Below, one piece after another: positions 46,901-55,900 of a DNA stretch of 64,000 bases. The stretch lies in the NCBI GenBank assembly GCA_937952245.1, contig CALFYS010000002.1, forward strand, positions 1 through 64,000, written 5' to 3'. The position numbers and the translations under genes are program-made. How positions within the stretch are numbered: position 1 is the stretch's first letter; each line of letters starts with the position of its first letter. The DNA is from an uncultured Alphaproteobacteria bacterium. Its GTDB lineage: Bacteria > Pseudomonadota > Alphaproteobacteria > Puniceispirillales > UBA1172. The notes under the pieces are model-generated. The model did not search any database, was not told where the DNA came from, and saw nothing but the letters and a program-made list of their open reading frames with translations.

Positions 46901-49900
46901 TGCTGGTCGTGACTTGACCGTTGAAGCTGAAGACACCACCAATACCATCTTTACCGCGGGCGCGGTTGGCGGCGCGGGTGTTGTTGGTGTTGGCGTGACC
47001 GTTGGCGTTGTCTTGGTTAATAACACAGCGCAAGCCTATATCGGTGATGGCGCGACAGTGAACGCCACCCGCAACACTTTAATCCGTGCCCGTACCAGCG
47101 AGTCGGTGAATTCAGGGGCAATCTCAGCGGGCGGTGCGGGGATCGCATCTGTTCAAGGTGTGGTCATGGCACAGGTCACGACCTCTAAGACCCATGCCTT
47201 TGTTGGTGATAACGCCAGCCTCAACCAATCTGACAACAGTTCAACTGAGCAGAATGTTGCTGTCCTTGCTGAAAGTGATACCGACCTCTTATCCGTAACA
47301 GGTTCTGGCGGCGGCGGCCTTGTTGGCGTGGGGATCACCGGTGATGCCGTTGTCTTGGATAAAGAAACCAAAGCTTATATTGATGATAACGCCCGGGTCT
47401 CATCCGGTGGTGATGTGACGGTTGATGCTGATGCTGAAACCGACATTATTCAGGTGGCGCTTTCCATCAACGGTGGTCTTGTTGGGGTGACAGGCGCGGC
47501 AGGCGTGATCGTTGCCAAGAACAACACTTCCGCCAGCATTGGTGATAACGCGGTTGTTTACGCGCGGGATTCCATCCGTCTTGAAAGTAAAGACGATATA
47601 GAAGTTGACGGTATTGTTGTCGCCGGTTCAGGCGGCGCGGTTGGTGTTTCCGGTGCCTTTGGCGTTTACATTATGAAATCGGTCAACCGTGCTGAGATTG
47701 GTGATAACGCAACCATCACCGCTTTGGCTCAAGGGTCTGGTCTGACAGCGGCGACAGGGACCGTGGATAATTCCACCACCAGCATCGTCACCAAGGCGAC
47801 CCGTGATCAGGACAACAACACCAAAGAAGATAACTTCACCCAAGTCAGCCTGAGCTATGATACGGAAACAGCAAATGGTCTTTCTGTAGCCGCGGTCACC
47901 AATGAAGATATGAACTTTGCGCCAGTTGGCCTTGGCTTTGGCGCGGTCGGCGTGGCGGGGACAGTGGCGGTGACGACGTCTTCATCCACCACCGAAGCCT
48001 TGGTTGGCAGAGGCACAACCATTAATGAGAATAATTCCGGCGCGGATACGGACCAAGATGTACGTCTGCTGGCTTCATCCAACACATTGCTGAATAATAT
48101 CTCCAGCGGGATCAGCGGTGGTGGTGTTGCCGTCAGCCTTGATGCCGATACCCAAGTCTTTGCCAAAACCGTGCGGGCGCGGATGTTGGGTGATGCCTAT
48201 GCCACCCGTGATGTTTCGGTTAATGCCAAGACCGATGATACCATTCTGCAAACCATGTTGAGTGTTGCGGTTGGCGGGAATGGCTCTGGCGGTATTGTCG
48301 GCGTATCGGTTGTCAACAATACCATCACCGCGGAAATTGGTGACAACACCACCGTTGAAGCGGGCGATGATATTACGGTTGCAACCGATGGTGATATTCA
48401 CATGATCCAAACCGCGGGTAATGTCGCGGGCGGTGCTGGCGGCGGTATCGGCGCATCACTTGGGGTCTTGGTGGCGAAATCAACCAATACCGCAAGAATT
48501 GGTTCTGGTGCTGATGTCACCGCCCGTGATGATCTGACGGTGAAGGCGGAAAGCGACACCCGATTGAATCAGAACATCATCGGTTTCTCTGGCGGCATGG
48601 GCTTGGCCTTAACAGGGTCTGTGGGGATCAATGTTCTGAAGACCTCCACGATTGCGGAAATTGGCGATAACACCCAGATCAATCAGATCGCGGGGTACAG
48701 TGATGGCAGCACCCAAAGCGTTAGCGTGATCGCCAATGATAATGTCACCACCCAAGGCGCGGCAGGGGCGGCGGCCATCGGTGGGGCGGCAGGGATTGGC
48801 CTTGGTCTTGTGGCCACCGTCACCCGCAACACGGTTCAGGCAAAAATCGGTGATGGGGTTGTGCTGACCGCCAATGATGATGTCACGGTGGATGCCAATA
48901 GCCGTAAAGATATTTCAAATCAGGGGATTGCCTTTGGTGGCGGTGTTGGCCTTGGGGCGGCGGGTTCCGTTGCTTTGACGTTGATCGGTGGCGGTATGTC
49001 CGACAACGCCTCTGATACCCTGACCAATGACAATGGCAATATGATCGCGGATGCCGAAGCCAGCACATCGAAAGATCGTGATGAATATGAAAGCGATAAC
49101 GACTCCGCCAATGCCATGACCAATACCCGCGCTTACACAGAAGATGATGACGCGGAAGCCAACCAATTGGCCATGAATCAGACCGCTGGTCTTCAGTCCG
49201 ATGTTGAAGGCACGGATGGCGACAGCACACTGGCCTCGATTGGTAATAACGTCACCATGATCGCTGGCGGGGATGTTACGGTTGAAGCCACCGAAACATT
49301 GGAATTGTCACAAATCTCTGGCGGGGCGGCGATTGGCGCGGTCGGCGTTGGCGGCTTTGTCGCTGTTGCTGATTACGCGGGCTCCGTCACCGCTCGCATT
49401 GGCAATAACACCAGCATTGATAACACCACGGGCGTAACGGTGGATGCGACCATTGAGTCCGGCGATGGCATCAGCATTGATTTGCCAAATGATGAATCCG
49501 TGGGCGTTGAAGGCGTGCATTCAGTTGTGGTGGGGGCTTCTGTTGGTCTTGTTGGTTTGGCGGCGTCTATCGCGCAAGTCAATTTAGAAGAAAATGCCCG
49601 TGCTGAGATTGGCGATAACGTCACCATTAACACCGCCAGCAACACCGCCGATATTACCGTGTCATCTGACCGTGATATTGATGCTGAAGTATTGGTGGCG
49701 GCGGTGGCCGGCGGGATCGCGGCGGCGGGGGTTTCGGTTGTCGATATTAACACCTCTGGTGATTCCATGGCGGTTGTTGGCGCGAACAGCCGCATGGGGA
49801 CAAATGACAACCGCACTGGTGATGTTCTGATCACCGCGCGCAATGACTCCAGCCATAGCGCGAAAGCCGTATCCGCAGGCTTGGGTTATGCCGGGGCGGT

Positions 49901-52900
49901 TGTTGGTGCTTTCGTCAATATTACGGATGAAGGTGAAACCAAAGCTTCGGTCGGCAGCAATACCGCGATTTATTCAAACCGCACGGTTCAAATCTCAAGT
50001 TATGAAAACACCAGCAATGATGTTGACGCGGTCGGCGTGGCTGTCGCGGCAGGGGTTGGCATCAGCGGGGTCTTCACCGATGTTGACGTGACCCGCGATT
50101 CAGAAGTTGAGCTTTATGACAATGTCACCATCACTGGTGATGATGTGACGCTTCAGGCGAACGCGGGCAATGGTTCTTTGGAAGCGGCAAATAACTACAC
50201 AGTGGCGGCATCTGGTGGGGCGTTGATCGGGGCGAATGCCACGAAGTCTGATACTGATGTTGATGTTGATACCAGCATTAATATTGGCACGAACAGCACC
50301 ATCACCGATGCGGGGTCAACGTCAATCACCACCTATAACCGCACGCGGTCTAAATCCCGCACCACAGGTTTCTCCGCTGGTCTTGCGGCGGTTGGCGCGA
50401 ACTTCTCTTATCTTGACGATACGTCAGACAGCCAGATTAATGTCGGGGCAGGGGTGACAATTGATACTGATGAGCATTTGACCGTCCAAGCCCGCAGCGC
50501 GAAAAATGCCCAGACCGACACGGTCGCGGGCGCGGGCGGGGCGATTGCCGCAACCGGCGGTGAAGCCAGAACAACAAACACGACCGTCACCCGTGTTGCC
50601 TTTGCCAATAGCACCAGCGGCAATCGCAGTGCTTTAACCGCGGGCGATAACGCCACCATCAAAGCCTTGAACGAAGATCAATATGATCACGCGATTGATG
50701 CTTCCAATGTTGGCGGGGTCAGTGTTTCCGCAGGTGTTGGCGTTTCAAACGGCACGTCTGATCTGGATGTGACGATTGGTGATTATCTTGACCTGACAGG
50801 CCAGACGGTGATTGTGAACGCGTCTAATAAGATGGCCAAGACTGGCGTTAGCAGCCCGAACTTTGCGGTTCGTGGTGGTGGTGCGATTTCCGTTGCCTTG
50901 GGTGAAAGCCGCGGCACGCTTCTGCAAAACACAGACGTTACCATCGGTGAGTTCAGCAGCATCACCGGTTCTGGCACAAGTGATGACCGCAGCCTGACCC
51001 AGATCACCGCTTTCTCAGGGCTTGAGATTGACGATGAAGCGGAAACCAATGTCGGTGGCGTGATTTCCGTTCCTCGTTCTGACGCCAGCCAGACAGGGAC
51101 AGCCAACACCACCATCCGGTTTGAAGATAACGCTTCCATCACCACCACCCGCGGTGATGTGGTGATCGAAACCCAATCCGCGCCATTGGTGGATGTGCGT
51201 GCCTTTACCTCAACCTATGGGGCGGTTGGCGCGGGCGCTGAAGCACGGGCGGTGGCCAATATCACCAAAACCGACCGCGTGATTTTTGAAAATAACGCCA
51301 ATACCGAAGTCGATGGCACGATGGATATTTACGCTGGCCGTCTGGCAACAGCGTTTTATCAGGAACACACCATTGATACCGAAAGCCGGATTTGGAACAA
51401 CACGGCGATCCCGATTGATACCGGACGGCAATCTGACATTACCTTCACCAATAACGCCACCATTGATATTCAATCAGGGGCAGCGTTAAAGAGCACCCGT
51501 GATATTAAGCTGATGGCGACCCGTCTTGAAGCGGCGGAAACCCTTGGGCTTGATCGCGAATATCTTCTGGTGAAATCCTATGGTGAGGCCAAGAACCTCT
51601 ATCAGGCGGGTGCTGAATCCATCACCGGCGGGAATTACTCTGATTTCTATGGATCAGAAACCACCTCAGGTTCCGCAGGGGTTAATGTTGATGGGACGGT
51701 GGAAACAGGCATCAAAAAAGATGTCAGCGTCACCATCAACGCCGCCATGAGCGACTATTATGTTGATGATAACGGCACGACCCAGCGCTATACCATTCAA
51801 TTTGATAACGCCAGTGAAAACCCCTCCAACAAATGGGTGCTGATTGATCAGCGCATTGTTGACCAGAATATCATCCATGAAGAAAACGGCGATAACGATA
51901 GCCGTATCTCACCGATTGTCGGTTATCTTGATGATAATATCACCGTCGAAAACGCCAGCTGGACGATTGATCCTGAGGTTGATTTTGCTTCAAACGTGCG
52001 GGCCGAAATCGCCGCGCTTAAAGAAGTGCTTAATGCCTATCCTGAAGGGTCAACAAGCATAGATGAATCAGTTGATAACGGTTCAGAAACACAAACCGTA
52101 TCAACAGATTCGTCCTATTCAACCGACCAGCTTGATGAAATGCGGAGCGAGGTTGAATCGCGTATTGCTGTCTTGGAAAGCAGCATCGCCCTTTATGGTA
52201 GCGAGCCTGTGCCGGTGGTCAAAATCAGTGATATTGAAGCGGCAACAGGGAATGTCAAAATTGTTTCCGATTATGTCGCGGGGAGCGGGACGATCAACGC
52301 TCCATCCGGGGAAAGCGTGACGATCACGAATAACTCACCGATTGCCTTGGTGGTTAATGATATTGAAATCCCTGATATTGGTGGCGGTAACATTATCTAT
52401 AATGGCGTGACCGTCACCACGGGTGCTGAGATTGACACCATCACCGGCGATCTGATGCCAACAGGTGAAAGCCAGTCTTTGACCTTGGTCTCTGGTGAAG
52501 GTTCTGGTGACCCAACGGTAACGATCAACAATAATTTTGATTCATCGGACAGTGTCTATAACCCCGATAATATTGCTGATATTACCGCCCCGGCGATTGC
52601 GCTGAGAACAGAAAGCACCGATGGCGATGGCGGTATCCGCAATATCCGCGGCACGGTGACCGTCAATAATGAAACCGGATCGATCTTCAGCCAAGCTTCA
52701 GTGGCGGCGAAGACTGTAGAAATTTCAAGTGGCGGCAATTACGTCTTTGATGCTGATGTCAATGTCTTCCACGTTGGTGGTGACCCTCGGAATAACACGA
52801 CCTTCAGCTCACCCGTCAGCTCAGGTTCCAATACCGATACGATTAATGATTTCAACAATGGCATCAACACCGTCGCTGAAATGGATGCTCGGGCATTTGA

Positions 52901-55900
52901 TGACGATTCAGTTGCACACGACTGTGATCCATTCCGCAAAGAACTAACGGGCTCAACCTTAAAGCCGGGCTATACCTTTGGGCAATACTGGCTAGCGATC
53001 ATTGGTGGTCAGTCCACCGCCCATATGGTGGAGCCGACCTTTACCGATCACCCCACCACCTGTACGGGGACATTTAACACAGCGACGAACACCAATTCTT
53101 CATCGTTTATCGCGGCGTCTAATGATGTGTTTATTTCCGCCAATAACCTCAATATCAATGGTTTGATCCAAGCGGGTATCACCAATAAATCCATCACCGT
53201 CAGCCAGTCTGAAGTTGATTCCGCCCTTTCCGCCAATCCAACCGCTGATGTGGTGACGGTCAAATCAGTCAACAAGACCTTAGAAGGGTCAATCGTTGGC
53301 AACAGTGATAACCGCTATGTTTCCGGTGATATTAAAGTCAAATATGACCGTGAAAAGGATGAGCTGTATGTCACCACCGCTGATGTCAAAGGCGGGAACT
53401 TAACCGTGGCTGGCCGGATTATTTCAACCGGTAAAGGCAAACTGGTGGCGGCTGATGGCTATGGCCAGATCAGCATCACCAACAACAGCGATAAGAAATT
53501 GAGCCTGTCAAACCTGGCCACTGGCGGCATGGAAGGCAAAATCACCATTGTTGATAGCCTGAAGGATAATGGGTTGGGGTCATCATTGATCACGGAATAC
53601 ACCCGCAACGCTGGCAGTTTGACCGTAACAAACAACCTGAATTCATCATCGATCGATAATGTCGTCAGCAACCCGCAATATGTCTATAACCCTGAAGATG
53701 GCGCACGGTTTAACTTTATGTCCGGGCAGCAGACGGTTGATCGGGAAACCGAACATCGTTCCAAAACAACCAAACGGCTTTGGGGTGTTGATGCTTTCGA
53801 CGTGGGTAATGATTTCTGGGCAGGGCAAGCTGTTGACCGGACGGATACCGCTACATTATCAGGGGAACAATTGCCGGAAGGGGATTACATTCTTGTCGAT
53901 GCTTCCGACACAAGCGAATACCGATTTAAAGCCGATCAGATTGAAACTGACCGGACACGTGTTCTCGATGAATCAGGCACAGATCGCTGTTGGTGGGGCG
54001 GCTTCCTGAATATGGTGCGCTATTGCCGCTATTATAACACCACCGCTTATGTTGTTGGCTCACTGCGTTATAACTATCATTCCCTTGAAGCGGATAAGCC
54101 GATTGCCATCGGGTTCTCAGGTGATGAAGACGGCGGCAGCATTACCGTCAATTCAGCGGGCGGTATTGTTATCAGTGGCCAGATTGAAAACGCCAATGGT
54201 TCAACCTCCATTACGGCATCTGGTGGTGACATTCTGAATGAAACAGAAACAGACTCCATCTCAACCGGTAACCTGACACTGGCTGCTACAACAGGGTCTA
54301 TTGGCACCACCGATAACCCGATCCGCATTAACCAGTCTGAAAATGATAACGTGACCATTACAGCGGGGCAGAATGTTAATATCGCTTCACCGGCGGGCAG
54401 TCTTTATATCAACAGCATCAGTGTTGGCGGTTCCGGTGCTATTCGCCTGAAGGCCAAGCAGAATGTTGAATTGAAGGGCAGTGGTGTTCTGACAGGTCAT
54501 ACAATTGATATTGTCGCCGAAGAAGGCACGGCAACTTCAGGCGATGGTGTCTTCCGTGTTAATACCGATGCTGATAATGATGGCACGCTTTCAATCGCGG
54601 CGGGCGGCGGCAATATTAATGTCGAAGAAACAGATGGTGACCTGCGGGTTAAACAGCTGATCACGACTGATAATATCACCATCACCGTTGCTGACGGCAA
54701 TCTTCTGGATGGCAATTCAGAACAGGTTGATGATGAAATCGCGATTTCTGATTTGAACGCGCTGGTGGATCAGATGGGTCTGCAAGGCACCGCCGCCCAA
54801 GAAAAGAAAACCAACACGGTTGAAACCTACGAAGATCAGGTTGAAACGCTATATAATGATTATTTCCGTTTGCGGAACGTCAGCACCGATAGTGATAACG
54901 TGACCACTTGGGATGTGTATGACCCGAACTTCACCTATACCGCCACCGCGACGGAACGGTCAGCCATGAATGACAATGCCACCCGCATTGCGCAATTTGA
55001 AGCCAGCCAGCAGACCACCTATCAGTCTGGTTTTGAAAAGTTTGGTGACCCAGAAACCTATGATGATAATTTCAGCTACACCGCGACAGAAGAAGAAGTG
55101 GCCAGCATCACCAATGGGTTTGAATGGTCAGATGATCAGCTCAACAACAAAATTCCGGTGATTGAATTCAAAGAAGTCGCCGATACCACCTTGGCCATTG
55201 AAAGCACGAATGTTTCAGGCAACACCATCACCCTGAATGTCGATAATGGTTCTGTGGGGCAATTGACGCATAACTTCACCGTCGATCTGTTCTCAGAAGG
55301 CAACGCGGATCATGATCTCGATAATCTTGATAACACCACCCGCTTGGCCATGGCGGCGGCAGAAAGTGAAGACGCCACTTATGACAACGAAACAGGTGTC
55401 ATGACCATTTCGATGTATGAAGACTTTGACGTCAAAGCCACAGGCAATGTTAATGTCAGCGCACAAGACGTGATTTATCTGGGGTCTGAATCCAACACAT
55501 TGATTGAACGTGCTGATGCTGGTGGTGATGTCCGGATTAAGATGGATGGCAATATGCTGAACGGCCGCAGCGATAACGCGACGGTTGTTTCTGGTGCGAA
55601 TATCCTCTTGGAATCAGGCAAAGGCCGGATCGGGGCTTCGGATAAACGCTTTATTGTTGATGTTGATAACGGCTCAACTCTTTCCGGCCGGTCACGCGAT
55701 GGCATCTATATTGGTGAAGCCACTGGTGATGTAAATGTCGGCTCATTCTATTCAAAAGCGGTGATTGATCTGCTCAGCCCGGGCGGGATTTATGACAATG
55801 CCCTTGATACCATCACCGATATTAAAGGCCAGGATGTTACCCTGACCGCTGAAAATTCCATTGGCCAAGAACCTGCTGATGGTGACAGCAGTCAGGTGAA

